From: Deltaproteobacteria bacterium
GTDB lineage: Bacteria > Myxococcota > Myxococcia > Myxococcales > 40CM-4-68-19
NCBI GenBank assembly: GCA_005879315.1
Contig: VBLC01000087.1
Span: forward strand, 1-34,125
Direction of reading: 5' to 3'
DNA: 34,125 nt
Both the position numbers and the translations under genes were made by a program. How positions within the stretch are numbered: position 1 is the stretch's first letter; every line of letters starts with the position of its first letter. Of the stretch, positions 7,509 to 16,032 are shown one piece after another. The notes under the pieces were generated by a model. The model ran no database searches and was not told the origin of the DNA. It saw only the letters and a list, made by a program, of their open reading frames with translations.

Positions 7509-8141
7509 ATGGTTCGCGCAGTCATCTACGATCTCGACGGCACGCTGATCGACTCGCGCGGCGATCTCGCCGACAGCATCAACGCCATGCTCGTGCGGCT
7601 GCGTCTGCCGCGGCTCGAGGACCAGCTGGTCTGGAGCTTCATCGGCGAAGGCGCGGAGCGTCTGATCCGGCGTTCGCTCGGCGCGCAGCAGGATCGCTAC
7701 CAGGAGGCGGCCCCCATCTGGCGAGAGGAGTACCAGAAGCGCCTGCTCGACAAGACCCGACTCTATCCTGGCGTGCGCGAGCTTCTGCGCGCGCCGCCCG
7801 AACTGCGCGCCGTCATCACCAACAAGCCCGGAGATTTCGCCCGGCAGATCCTCGGCGGTCTGGGCGTCGCGGATTCCTTCCGCGCCGTGGTGGGAGGCGA
7901 CGAGGCGCCGCGCAAACCCGATCCGACAGGCGTGCTCTCCATCTGCTCGCGGCTGGGCGTAGCCGCCGATCGAGCGCTTTACGTCGGCGACAGCAAGATC
8001 GATCTGGCCACCGCGCGGGCGGCGGGCATTCCCATCTGCGCAGTGAGCTGGGGCCTGGGTCCCCCAGCCGACCTGGCCGGCGCCGATTATCTATGCAGTA
8101 CGCCTGCCGAAGTGGCGGATCTCCTTTCTCGCGCCACTTGA
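7509..8141 (+). CDS. HAD-family phosphatase, phosphoglycolate phosphatase-like
   Basis: 210 residues. Motif I is YDLDGTL with nucleophile Asp8 and acid/base Asp10. An alpha-helical cap follows (about 18-85), then motif II in VITNKPG, motif III Lys in EAPRKPDP, and motif IV YVGDSKIDLATARAAG. This is the Gph/PGMB-like subfamily, cytoplasmic, Mg-dependent; the usual role would be clearing 2-phosphoglycolate or a related phosphoester, but the substrate cannot be read from sequence. The ATG at 7509 is chosen because GGAG lies 5 nt upstream; a GTG at 7488 in the same frame has its purine-rich site abutting the codon. It is 62 bp upstream of citrate synthase, same strand. Confidence 0.9.
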   Translation: MVRAVIYDLDGTLIDSRGDLADSINAMLVRLRLPRLEDQLVWSFIGEGAERLIRRSLGAQQDRYQEAAPIWREEYQKRLLDKTRLYPGVRELLRAPPELRAVITNKPGDFARQILGGLGVADSFRAVVGGDEAPRKPDPTGVLSICSRLGVAADRALYVGDSKIDLATARAAGIPICAVSWGLGPPADLAGADYLCSTPAEVADLLSRAT

Positions 8142-8203
8142 CTCTTTTGCAGCAGCGCGCGACAGAGCGTCCGGCCGCAGTCGCAGCGGAGAAGGAGCAA
8201 GCC

Positions 8204-9493
8204 GTGGCAGAGACAGTTCGCATCGCCATCGGAAAAGAGGAACTGGAGCTGCCTGTCGTCGTCGGCACCGAAAGCGAGCGCGGCATCGACATCTCCAACC
8301 TCCGCGCCCGGACCGGCATGGTCACGCTCGATCCGGCCTTCATGAATACCGCCTCGACGGAGAGCTCGATCACCTTCCTCGACGGCGAGAAAGGCATCCT
8401 CCGCTACCGCGGCATCCCCATCGAGGAGCTGGGCGAGAAGAGCACCTTCACCGAGACCGCCTATCTGCTGGTCTACGGCCATCTGCCGACGCGCGACGAG
8501 CTGGAGAAGTGGGACCATCTCCTCACGCGCCACTCGATGATCCACGAGGACATGAAGCGGTTCTTCGACGGCTATCCGATGACGGCGCATCCCATGGCCA
8601 TCCTCTCCGCCATGATCACCTCGCTCTCCTCCTTCTATCCGTATGCGCTCAATGCCAAGGCCGACGAGTACCGCGACATCACCATCGCGCGGCTGATCGC
8701 GAAGATGCCCACCATCGCCGCCTTCTCCTACAAGAAGAGCATCGGGCATCCGTTCGTCTATCCGCGCAACGACCTGAGCTACTGCGCCAACTTCCTCCAC
8801 GAGATGTTCGCCGTGCCCGCCGAGAGCTACCAGCCCGACGACGTGGCGGTGCGCGCGCTCAATCTCCTGCTCATCCTCCACGCCGATCACGAGCAGAACT
8901 GCAGCACCTCGACCGTGCGCATCGTCGGCTCGGCGCAGACCAACCTCTTCGCCAGCATCTCGGCAGGCATCTGCGCGCTCTGGGGCCCCTTGCACGGCGG
9001 AGCGAATCAGGAAGTGGTCGAGATGCTGACGGACATCCGCAAGAAGGGCCTCACGGCCGCGCAGTTCATCGCCCAGGTCAAGGACAAGAAGAGCGGCGTG
9101 CGGCTGATGGGTTTCGGCCACCGCGTCTACAAGAACTTCGACCCGCGGGCGAAGATCATCAAGAAGGCCTGCGACGAAGTGCTCGACCGGCTGGGCATCC
9201 GCGATCCGATGCTCGACCTCGCCAAGGAGCTGGAGGAAGCGGCGCTGCACGATCCCTACTTCATCGAGCGCAAGCTCTATCCCAACGTCGATTTCTATTC
9301 GGGCATCATCTACCGGGCGCTGGGGATCCCCACCGGCATGTTCACGGTGATGTTCGCTCTCGGCCGGCTGCCGGGCTGGATCGCGCACTGGAAGGAGATG
9401 ATCGAGGACCCGGCCACCAAGATCGGCCGGCCCCGGCAGATCTACATGGGCCCGCGCGAGACGCACTACGTGCCGCTCGACAAGCGCGCTTAA
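8204..9493 (+). CDS. gltA: Citrate synthase
   Basis: 429 residues, full length for the bacterial hexameric (type II) class. It condenses acetyl-CoA with oxaloacetate in the TCA cycle. The catalytic residues fall at the textbook places: LHADHEQNCST with His229, GPLHGGANQEV with His264, MGFGHRVYKNFDPRA with His306, and NVDFYSG with Asp363. The N-terminal small beta domain characteristic of the type II enzyme is present (residues 1-50), and the end is GPRETHYVPLDKRA. The start is GTG at 8204 with AAGGAG 6 nt before it. Its last 4 bp overlap the stop of the convergent TRAP permease gene. Proximity to a TRAP transporter may hint at organic-acid metabolism, but adjacency is tail to tail only. Confidence 0.97.
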   Translation: MAETVRIAIGKEELELPVVVGTESERGIDISNLRARTGMVTLDPAFMNTASTESSITFLDGEKGILRYRGIPIEELGEKSTFTETAYLLVYGHLPTRDELEKWDHLLTRHSMIHEDMKRFFDGYPMTAHPMAILSAMITSLSSFYPYALNAKADEYRDITIARLIAKMPTIAAFSYKKSIGHPFVYPRNDLSYCANFLHEMFAVPAESYQPDDVAVRALNLLLILHADHEQNCSTSTVRIVGSAQTNLFASISAGICALWGPLHGGANQEVVEMLTDIRKKGLTAAQFIAQVKDKKSGVRLMGFGHRVYKNFDPRAKIIKKACDEVLDRLGIRDPMLDLAKELEEAALHDPYFIERKLYPNVDFYSGIIYRALGIPTGMFTVMFALGRLPGWIAHWKEMIEDPATKIGRPRQIYMGPRETHYVPLDKRA

Positions 9494-11400
9494 CGACCCT
9501 TCACCAAATAGACCACTCCGGTGGTGATGGCCGGGACGTAAGTGATGAGCAGCACGCCCAGGGACATGATCAGCAGGAAGGGAAGGGCCTTGCGGTAGAG
9601 CAGGGGGAGCGGCTTCCCGAACCGCGAGGCGCTGAGGAAGAGATTGAGCCCCATTGGCGGGAAGAGAAATCCCAGCTCGAGGTTGGCGAGAAAGACCACC
9701 CCCATGTGCACCGGCTCGACGCCAAAGGCGACGCCGAGCGGCGCCACCAGAGGGGCCAGCACGACGATGGCCGAGTAGATCTCCAGCACCGAGCCGAGCA
9801 CGAGCAGCATCAGATTGAGCGCGAGCAAGAACTCCCACTGCGTATGGATGTGCATCTGCGCCCAGGCGAGAAGCATGGCGGGGATCTCGGCGTCGACGAA
9901 GTAGCTGGTCATGCCCAGCGCCACGCCGAGCAGGATGACGACGCTCCCCACCAGCGTCGAGGCGTGCACCAGGACGCGGGGCAGATCACGGATCGGATGC
10001 ACGTCGCGATGCACGGCGACCTCGACGATGATGGCGTAGGCCGAGCCGAGCGCCGCAGATTCGACGATGGTCGCGAAGCCACTGGCCACGGAGACGATCA
10101 CCAGCACCGGCAGGCCGAGATCCCATTTGGCTCCCCACGCGGCCTTGAGCGCGTCGCGCGCGTCGAAGCGCGGCCGGGGCGCCTTGGAGCGGACGCCCAC
10201 CAGGACGCCATAGGAAGCGACCAGGATGATCATCAGGAGCCCCGGCACCAGGCCGCCGAGGTAGAGGTGGTCGATGGCCACGCCCGCGACGACGCCGTAG
10301 AGGATGACGGGGAGCGAGGGCGGAAAGAGAAGGCCCAGGCTGCCGGAGGCAGTGACGAGCCCGAGGGAGAATCCCTCGGGATAACCCTCCCGCACCAGCG
10401 CCGGGAGGATGATGCCGCCCAGGGCGAGAATGGTGACGCCACTCGCGCCCGTGAAGGTGGTGAAGATCGCGCAGACGAAGGCGGCCACCACCGCGAGGCC
10501 GCCCGGCATCCAGCCGAAGACGGACTGCGCCGCGCGCACCAGCCGCTGCGAGGCGCCGCCCTCGGCGAGCACGTAGCCGGCGACGGTGAGGAGCGGAATG
10601 GCGGGCAGCGTGGGCGAGATGACCAGGCGGAACGTCTCGGCGGGGACCGAGGCGACCGGCGTCCCGGCGAGGAAGAAGAGCAGGAGCGCGAAGCCGGCCA
10701 TGACCACGAAGACCGGCGCGCCGAGAAGGAAGGAGGCGAAGAGGAGCAGCGAGCCCGGCCAGGCCAACAGACCGGTGTGGCCGCTCAGGAGCGTCGGGCC
10801 ATCAGGCGCAGGAAGAAAGCCGCCGACGATGCGCGAGACGACGAAGGGCAGCACGAGGAGCGCGAGCACGGCGCAGAAAATCCGCGCGCGAAAAGTCGGC
10901 GCCATGCGCACGCCGCGCAACGCCATGATGGCGAAGCCGACCGGCATGATGATCTCGAACCACCATTCCGGGACGCCTCCGGCGAGAGTGTCGACGCGAC
11001 TCCGGTCGGCGAGGAGCATGTCGAGGGAAGCGTAGGCGAGGACGGCGCAGACGAGGGTGGTGACCGCAGAGCCGAAGGCGCGGGCGAGATCGCGCAGGCG
11101 CGGCGGCAGGAGATCGACCGTGCTCAGCGCCAGGTGATGGCCGGTCGCGGTCGCGAGCATTGCGCCGAGAAAACCGACCCAGAGCGTGAGATGCTGCGTG
11201 TAGACGGCGGCGCCGGGAACGCCCGAGCCGGTCATGCGCCGCCAGACCGCTTCCGCCGTCGGCAGGAGCACCATGGCGAGAACGATGGCCACCAGCGCCC
11301 ATCGCTCGAGGGCCGTGCCGCCAGGCTTTTCCTGTGCGGTCCCCGGCGCGCCCGCCGGCGGTGCGGACGACGCTGGTTCGGTCGGGCGCGGCTCGGCCAA
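9490..11400 (-). CDS. TRAP transporter fused small/large permease (DctQ-DctM)
   Basis: 636 residues with many hydrophobic helices. About residues 30-165 form a DctQ-like four-helix small subunit (ERWALVAIVLAMVLLPTAEAVWRR, QHLTLWVGFLGAMLATATGHHLAL). From about 210 to the end lies DctM, with TGASGVTILALGGI, GSLGLLFPPSLPVILYG and GFLFPPMGLNLFL repeats typical of the elevator-type large subunit. The two are commonly separate; fusions are known. It would import a ligand delivered by the periplasmic binding protein, driven by sodium or protons. Start is a TTG at 11400 with GGGGAG 5 nt upstream. Divergent from the TatT gene (24 bp gap) and convergent with gltA (4-bp overlap). Confidence 0.93.
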   Translation of the reverse strand: MAEPRPTEPASSAPPAGAPGTAQEKPGGTALERWALVAIVLAMVLLPTAEAVWRRMTGSGVPGAAVYTQHLTLWVGFLGAMLATATGHHLALSTVDLLPPRLRDLARAFGSAVTTLVCAVLAYASLDMLLADRSRVDTLAGGVPEWWFEIIMPVGFAIMALRGVRMAPTFRARIFCAVLALLVLPFVVSRIVGGFLPAPDGPTLLSGHTGLLAWPGSLLLFASFLLGAPVFVVMAGFALLLFFLAGTPVASVPAETFRLVISPTLPAIPLLTVAGYVLAEGGASQRLVRAAQSVFGWMPGGLAVVAAFVCAIFTTFTGASGVTILALGGIILPALVREGYPEGFSLGLVTASGSLGLLFPPSLPVILYGVVAGVAIDHLYLGGLVPGLLMIILVASYGVLVGVRSKAPRPRFDARDALKAAWGAKWDLGLPVLVIVSVASGFATIVESAALGSAYAIIVEVAVHRDVHPIRDLPRVLVHASTLVGSVVILLGVALGMTSYFVDAEIPAMLLAWAQMHIHTQWEFLLALNLMLLVLGSVLEIYSAIVVLAPLVAPLGVAFGVEPVHMGVVFLANLELGFLFPPMGLNLFLSASRFGKPLPLLYRKALPFLLIMSLGVLLITYVPAITTGVVYLVKGR

Positions 11401-11424
11401 GGCAACTCCCCGGAGCGAGAGCGG

Positions 11425-12348
11425 TTGACTTCTCAGTCCGCGTCAATATCACTTGCTCGCATCTTGCGCGCGATCTTGGCTCTCTCGTTTTTGGCGCTGG
11501 CCTGCTCTCCGAAGCGCGTCGCGCTCAACTCGCTGGCCGATGCGTTCTCGCAAAGCGGGGAGGGGGGCGCTTTCGCGCGCGATAACGATCCAGAGCTGGT
11601 GCGCGACGCGGTGCCCTTCGCCCTCAAGACGATGGAGGCGCTGGCCGACTCGCTCGACGATCACGTCGTCCTGCGGCTGGGCATGGCCCGCGGCTTCACC
11701 CAGTACGCCTACGCCTTCGTGCAGCAGCCAGCCGAGCTGGGGATGCCGCCGCAGGAAGCGCAGAAGGAGATGGCGCGGGCGCGCCGGTTCTTCTTGCGGG
11801 CGCGGCAGTACGGGCTGGAGGGCCTGCGGCTCGCGCGCGGACTCGGAGAGGAAGAGGTGCGCAAGCGCGAGCTCGGCAAGGCGCAGAAGGAAGAGGTGCC
11901 GCTCTTGTACTGGACGCTCGCTCCCTGGGCTGCCGCCATCGCCGCCGACAAGCGCGACCTGGCTCTGGTCGGAGACGTTCCGGTCGTGGCGGCCATGCTC
12001 GACCGCGCCTTTGCCCTCGACGAATCGTACGACAAGGGGGCGCTGCACGAGTTCGCCATCACCTTCGACCCCGCCCGGCCCGAGGGCACCACATCCGAGA
12101 AGCAGAAGGCGCATTTCGACCGCGCCCGCCAGCTCTCCGAGGGCGTGAAGATCTCGGTGCTGGTCGCCTATGCAGAGGCGGTGCTCGGCCCCGCGCAGGA
12201 CAAGAAAGGATACGAAGCGCTGCTCAAGGAAGCGGCCGCCTTCGACGTCGAACAGCCCAAGGCGCGCAACTACCGTCTCGCCAACGTGCTCGCGCAGCGG
12301 CGCGCGCAATATCTGCTCTCGCACGAAGAAGACGTGTTCTCCAACTGA
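11425..12348 (+). CDS. TatT-like TRAP T-component lipoprotein (TPR-like)
   Basis: About 307 residues. The N-terminus has a hydrophobic signal ending ALSFLALAC, a lipobox, followed by SPKRVALNSLADAFSQSGE.GAFARDNDPELVRDAVPFALKTMEAL, which matches the TRAP transporter T-component family (TatT, first described as Tp0956 of Treponema pallidum). The body is all alpha-helical with TPR-like pairs. In the known system TatT binds the substrate-binding protein TatP; the binding protein is the next gene, 8 bp downstream. The start is uncertain. TTG at 11425 has a purine-rich GGAGCGAGAG upstream. TTG at 11464 would give a shorter signal (MRAILALSFLALAC) but has no Shine-Dalgarno; a possible TTGACT-N16-TATCAC promoter (11425-11452) would favour it. 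Confidence 0.8.
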   Translation: MTSQSASISLARILRAILALSFLALACSPKRVALNSLADAFSQSGEGGAFARDNDPELVRDAVPFALKTMEALADSLDDHVVLRLGMARGFTQYAYAFVQQPAELGMPPQEAQKEMARARRFFLRARQYGLEGLRLARGLGEEEVRKRELGKAQKEEVPLLYWTLAPWAAAIAADKRDLALVGDVPVVAAMLDRAFALDESYDKGALHEFAITFDPARPEGTTSEKQKAHFDRARQLSEGVKISVLVAYAEAVLGPAQDKKGYEALLKEAAAFDVEQPKARNYRLANVLAQRRAQYLLSHEEDVFSN

Positions 12349-12356
12349 GGGACGAC

Positions 12357-13340
12357 ATGAGACTTGCTCTTCTGCTCTTGCTTCTCGCCGGCTCCGCTTC
12401 CGCCCAGGCGGTGCGCATCAAGCTCGGGACGCTCGCGCCGCAGGGATCGACCTGGCACCAGTTCATGCAGCAGATGGCCGCGGACTTCTCCAAGGCCAGC
12501 GCCGGCAAGGTGGAATTGAAGATCTACGCGGGCGGCACGCAGGGGAACGAAGGCGAGATGGTGCGCAAGATGTCGATCGGGCAATTGCACGCCGCCTCGA
12601 TCACCGCCATCGGCTTGCACGAGATCACCCCCGAGCCGCAGGTCGAGGACATGCCCTTCCTCATCGACTCCTACGAGGAGTACGACTGGCTTCACGAGAA
12701 GCTGCGGGGAAGGCTGGAGGAGGCGCTTTCCAAAAAGAATTACATCGCGCTGCAATGGGGCGAGGTGGGATTCGTCTATCTGTTTTCCACCGAAGCGTAT
12801 CGAACGCCCGCAGACTTCGTGAAGGCGAAGGTCTTCACCTGGAACGGCGATCCGGGCGCCGAGCAGGCGTGGAAGGCGGCGGGGTTCCACCCGGTGGTGC
12901 TCTCCTCGACCGACCTGTTGCCTTCGCTCAGCTCGCGGATGGTGAACGTCGTCGGCGAGTCGCCGCTCTACGCGTACACCACGCACCTCTTCGAGAGGGC
13001 GAATCACATGCTCGACTTGCATTGGGGCTTCCTCACCGGCGCGACGGTGGTGCGCAAGGACGTCTGGGAAAAGGTCCCGCCCGATCTGCGGCCCAAGGTG
13101 CTCGAGATTGCCGAGGACTACGGCAAGCGCACGCGCGCCGACGTGCGCAAGCAGAACGAGGAGGCCATCGAGCAGATGAAGAAGCGCGGCCTTCAAGTGA
13201 TCGAGCCGGCGGACCTCGAGGCCTGGCAGCAGGCGGCCGAGAGGGCCAACGCCGTCGTGCGCGGGAGGGTCGTGCCGGCGGCGCTCTTTGACGAGGTCGT
13301 CAAGCTGCGCAACGATTATCGCGCGCAGCACCGGCGCTGA
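12357..13340 (+). CDS. TRAP transporter substrate-binding protein (DctP/TatP type)
   Basis: 327 residues. Residues 1-16 are a Sec signal peptide (LLLLLLAGSASA, cleavage before QAVRIKLGT). The fold is a DctP-type periplasmic binding protein: IKLGTLAPQGSTWHQF, VELKIYAGGTQGNE, VEDMPFLIDSYEE, LSSRMVNVVGESPL. In classic DctP proteins an Arg in a K-[IV]-R strand near residue 160 clamps the ligand carboxylate. Here that place reads KVFTWNGDP (158-166), so the Arg seems absent, which suggests a non-carboxylate or hydrophobic ligand; this alignment is by eye. ATG at 12357 has GAGGGA 4 nt before it, 8 bp after the TatT stop, so the two are cotranscribed. It should deliver ligand to the fused permease encoded divergently. 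Confidence 0.9.
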   Translation: MRLALLLLLLAGSASAQAVRIKLGTLAPQGSTWHQFMQQMAADFSKASAGKVELKIYAGGTQGNEGEMVRKMSIGQLHAASITAIGLHEITPEPQVEDMPFLIDSYEEYDWLHEKLRGRLEEALSKKNYIALQWGEVGFVYLFSTEAYRTPADFVKAKVFTWNGDPGAEQAWKAAGFHPVVLSSTDLLPSLSSRMVNVVGESPLYAYTTHLFERANHMLDLHWGFLTGATVVRKDVWEKVPPDLRPKVLEIAEDYGKRTRADVRKQNEEAIEQMKKRGLQVIEPADLEAWQQAAERANAVVRGRVVPAALFDEVVKLRNDYRAQHRR

Positions 13341-13344
13341 GCAG

Positions 13345-14361
13345 TCACCAGCGAGCGGCGTGGTCTTCGCAGATGCCCGCCAGGCGATCGATCTCGACGC
13401 CGTTCACCTTGCCGGAGAAGACGCCGAAAGGCTGCAGGTACTTGCTGGAGATGAGCTTGAGGTCGATGGACTGGGCGCGGTAGCCCTCGGGCTGGAAGAC
13501 CAGATCGACCGCGCCGTCCGCGGAGCGGATGTGCCAGGGCGAGAGCGGCGCGTCGCCGTCGAAGGTGAAGCTCACCTTTCCGGCGGGCCGCGGCTCGCCC
13601 TCGAACCAGACGGCGTTTTCGCCCGCGCCTTGCAAGAAGCCTTCGCTGAAATTGAAGGCGACGAGCCGGCTGCCGGCGCGGCCCGAGGCGAAGGCCCAGC
13701 GCCAGGCGGTCTCGCGCGCCAGATAGCCGTGGGTGAAGTCATGCCCGGCGAAGGCGCTCTGTACGGCGAAGCGGACGTTGGCGGCGCGGACTTCGCCCTC
13801 GGCGGGGATGAGCACCGTCTTCTGCGTCAGGTCGAAGCGGCCTTTGTCGCCCACGGGGGCGATGGCCGTGATGGGCGGCGGAGCGCGGCGCGCGTCGAGG
13901 GAGAGATCGACGGCCGCCTGGCGCCAGCGGGCGCTGACCAGGATCCGGCCGCCGCTGCGCTCGATGCGCGCCGTGATGCCGGGGCCGACGAGCCGCGCCG
14001 AGCCCCCGTCGGCCGGGTGCTCGCTGACGGTGGCGCAGAGCGGAGGCAGCACCGGATTGTCGTCGATGAGCAGGCGGCGCGCGCCGCGATCGAACACGGC
14101 GCAAAATCCGCTGGAGAGGTAGCCGGCGTCGACGATGGCGATGGAGAAGATGAAGTCGGGCGTGGCGAGCGAGACGAAGTGCCACTTCTTCTCCATGAGC
14201 AGGCGCTGCAGCGTCGTGGCTGCATAGTCGCCCTGCAGGCTGGCGAAGCCCGCCTCCGCCACGGTGCCGCCATAGAGACCGGCGCGCGGCGCACCGGCGT
14301 CGCCGGCGAGAGCGGCAGGGGCGGGCGGGAGCGGCTCGCTCAGAGGGGCGGCTTCGGCCAT
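13345..14361 (-). CDS. DUF2804 family protein
   Basis: 338 residues from the ATG at 14361. It resembles DUF2804 proteins: a mainly beta protein with an N-terminal LLMEKKWHFVSLATPDFIFSIAIVDAGYLSSGFC segment split here by eye, NVRFAVQSAFAGHDFTHGYLARETAWRWAFASG in the middle, and a late SKYLQPFGVFSGKVNG near the C-terminus. No catalytic motif or signal peptide is obvious and the function of the family is unknown; a lipid- or hydrophobic-ligand-binding beta fold is only a guess. The frame is open upstream to a TTG at 14430, but that would overlap the surE promoter, so the internal ATG is preferred although its Shine-Dalgarno is weak. Its stop is 4 bp from the stop of the convergent TRAP binding-protein gene. 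Confidence 0.8.
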   Translation of the reverse strand: MAEAAPLSEPLPPAPAALAGDAGAPRAGLYGGTVAEAGFASLQGDYAATTLQRLLMEKKWHFVSLATPDFIFSIAIVDAGYLSSGFCAVFDRGARRLLIDDNPVLPPLCATVSEHPADGGSARLVGPGITARIERSGGRILVSARWRQAAVDLSLDARRAPPPITAIAPVGDKGRFDLTQKTVLIPAEGEVRAANVRFAVQSAFAGHDFTHGYLARETAWRWAFASGRAGSRLVAFNFSEGFLQGAGENAVWFEGEPRPAGKVSFTFDGDAPLSPWHIRSADGAVDLVFQPEGYRAQSIDLKLISSKYLQPFGVFSGKVNGVEIDRLAGICEDHAARW

Positions 14362-14411
14362 GACCGGACTGTGCGCTGCGAGCGAAGCGGCGGCAAGCGG
14401 GCGGCGGGATG

Positions 14412-14431
14412 TCAGACCCCTCTGATACAAT
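14412..14431 (+). promoter_or_regulatory. Extended -10 promoter upstream of surE
   Basis: TGATACAAT (14423-14431) is an extended -10 element, with TACAAT at 14426-14431 and no recognisable -35, as is usual for extended -10 promoters. Start of transcription would be near 14438, 36 nt before the surE ATG. A TCAGA-N4-TCTGA inverted repeat (14412-14425) abuts the -10 and could be a binding site. Confidence 0.5.
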
Positions 14432-14473
14432 CCGACTCGGGCGGGGATGCGAGCCCCCTATAGAGAGAGGCCC

Positions 14474-15232
14474 ATGCGCATTCTCGTCAGCAACGACGAC
14501 GGCGTCGAGGCCCCCGGACTCCGCGCCCTGGTCGAGGCCTTGGCCCTGCTCGGCGAAGTCGTCGTCTGCGCCCCCGACCGCGAGCAGAGCGCCACCAGCC
14601 GCAGCATCTCGCTGCACCGGCCGCTGCGCATCGAGAAGCTTCCGCCTTGGGGCGCGGTCGAGCGTTGGGCAGTGGACGGCACGCCCACCGACGCGGTCTA
14701 CATCGGCCTCAACCACGTCCTCAAGGCGCGCCGCCCCGACGTGGTCGCGAGCGGCATCAACCGCGGGCCGAACCTGGCCAACGACGTCCACTACTCGGGC
14801 ACCGTCGCCGCCGCCATGGAAGGCTGCGTGGGCGGCGTGCCCTCCTTCGCCATCAGCCAGGTGAAGGGCCGCGACTACCAGCATGCCGCGCGTTTCGCCG
14901 CGGCGTTGGCAGGTCAGGTCGCCAAGCACGGCCTGCCCAATGGCACGCTGCTCAACGTGAACGTGCCGCGCGATCCGACAGGCGCGCAGATCACCAAGAT
15001 CGGAAAGCGCTCCTATCTTGCATCCGTCGTCGAGAAACTGGACCCTCGCGGCCGCGCGTACTACTGGATCGGAGGAGACGAGCAAGCGCACGAGAACGTC
15101 CCGGGCAGCGATTGCAACGCGGTGTTCGACCGAGGACTCATCTCCGTCACCCCGCTGCACCTCGACCTGACCCAGCACGCTCTCGTCGAGGAGCTGCGCG
15201 GGTGGGATCTGCCAGGGCTGGTGCGCGACTGA
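14474..15232 (+). CDS. surE: 5'/3'-nucleotidase SurE
   Basis: 252 residues, the normal SurE length. It is a divalent-metal-dependent nucleoside monophosphate phosphatase of the cytoplasm, also active on exopolyphosphate in some species. Metal ligands are visible: SNDDG with Asp8 and Asp9, Ser39 in REQSATSRS, and Asn96 in SGINRGPN; the N.GTLLNVNVP segment is also typical. The ATG at 14474 has GAGAGAGG just upstream. The gene overlaps the following LysM/M23 peptidase gene by 31 bp, so the two are surely translated from one mRNA. In many proteobacteria surE and nlpD are neighbours in a stationary-phase cluster ending with rpoS, but rpoS is not next here. Confidence 0.96.
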   Translation: MRILVSNDDGVEAPGLRALVEALALLGEVVVCAPDREQSATSRSISLHRPLRIEKLPPWGAVERWAVDGTPTDAVYIGLNHVLKARRPDVVASGINRGPNLANDVHYSGTVAAAMEGCVGGVPSFAISQVKGRDYQHAARFAAALAGQVAKHGLPNGTLLNVNVPRDPTGAQITKIGKRSYLASVVEKLDPRGRAYYWIGGDEQAHENVPGSDCNAVFDRGLISVTPLHLDLTQHALVEELRGWDLPGLVRD

Positions 15233-15951
15233 TCCTTCTCGGCGCGCTCGCCTGCGCCTGCGCGCATCACAAGCCCGTCAAGATCGCCAACCAGCAGCCG
15301 GGGGTCGTCCATCGCGTCAAGGCGGGCGAGACGCTCTGGCGCATCTCGCGCACGTACGACGTCCCGCTCGATCTGCTCCTGCGCGAGAACGCGCTCGCCG
15401 ATCCCTCGCAGCTGGCGGAAGGAACGCTGCTCTTCGTCCCCGGCGCGAGAAGGGAGCTGCAAGTTCCGCCGGCGGGCGAGCTGCCCCAGTCCGCCGCCCG
15501 CGTCGAGCCGCGCCCGCCGCGGCGGCCCAGCCCGGCGCAAATCCCTCGCGCCGGCGCGCGCCCGCTCGATCCCGCCGCGCGCGGCGAGCCGCTCGCCTGG
15601 CCCGCCGAGGGCGTGCTCATCTCCGGCTACGGAGACCGTGAGCGCGACCATCACGACGGCATCGACCTCGCTGCTCCCGAAGGCGCTCCAGTTCACGCCG
15701 CCGAGAGCGGAGTGGTCCTCTTCTCCGGCGAACGTCGCGGATACGGCAACATCATCGTCCTCGCGCACGACAACGACCTCGTCACGGTCTATGCCCACAA
15801 TGCGGAAAATCTCGTCTCGCGCGGGGATCGCGTTTCGCGCGGCGCAGAGATCGCCCGCGTCGGCCGGACCGGCAATGCGACGGGCCCCCACCTCCATTTC
15901 GAGGTGCGAGTAGCCGCCCGCCCGCGCGACCCCCTGGGCTTCCTCCGCTGA
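15202..15951 (+). CDS. NlpD-like LysM/M23 peptidoglycan endopeptidase lipoprotein
   Basis: 249 residues. A lipoprotein signal (LILLGALAC, Cys18) precedes a LysM domain at about 36-80 (VHRVKAGETLWRISRTYDVPLDLLLRE split by eye), a Pro/Arg-rich linker, and an M23 LytM domain from about 130. Zinc ligands are intact: His and Asp of HHDGIDLAAP, and the HLHFE motif near the end, so unlike E. coli NlpD, which lacks some of them, this protein may itself be an active endopeptidase rather than only an amidase activator. The GTG at 15202 has GAGGAG 8 nt upstream and gives a proper signal peptide, although it begins 31 bp inside surE. A strong terminator follows. Confidence 0.9.
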   Translation: MGSARAGARLILLGALACACAHHKPVKIANQQPGVVHRVKAGETLWRISRTYDVPLDLLLRENALADPSQLAEGTLLFVPGARRELQVPPAGELPQSAARVEPRPPRRPSPAQIPRAGARPLDPAARGEPLAWPAEGVLISGYGDRERDHHDGIDLAAPEGAPVHAAESGVVLFSGERRGYGNIIVLAHDNDLVTVYAHNAENLVSRGDRVSRGAEIARVGRTGNATGPHLHFEVRVAARPRDPLGFLR

Positions 15952-16032
15952 CCATTGCTCTTTTTCTTGCGCGGCCCCGGCGGCGCTGCTATCGACCCCC
16001 TCGAGTTTTCGGGCGAAAGCCACGGGGCTCCG

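Noticed and set aside
14361-14430. N-terminal extension of the DUF2804 protein to a TTG at 14430.
   Set aside because: It would overlap the surE extended -10 promoter and the added residues show no conserved pattern.
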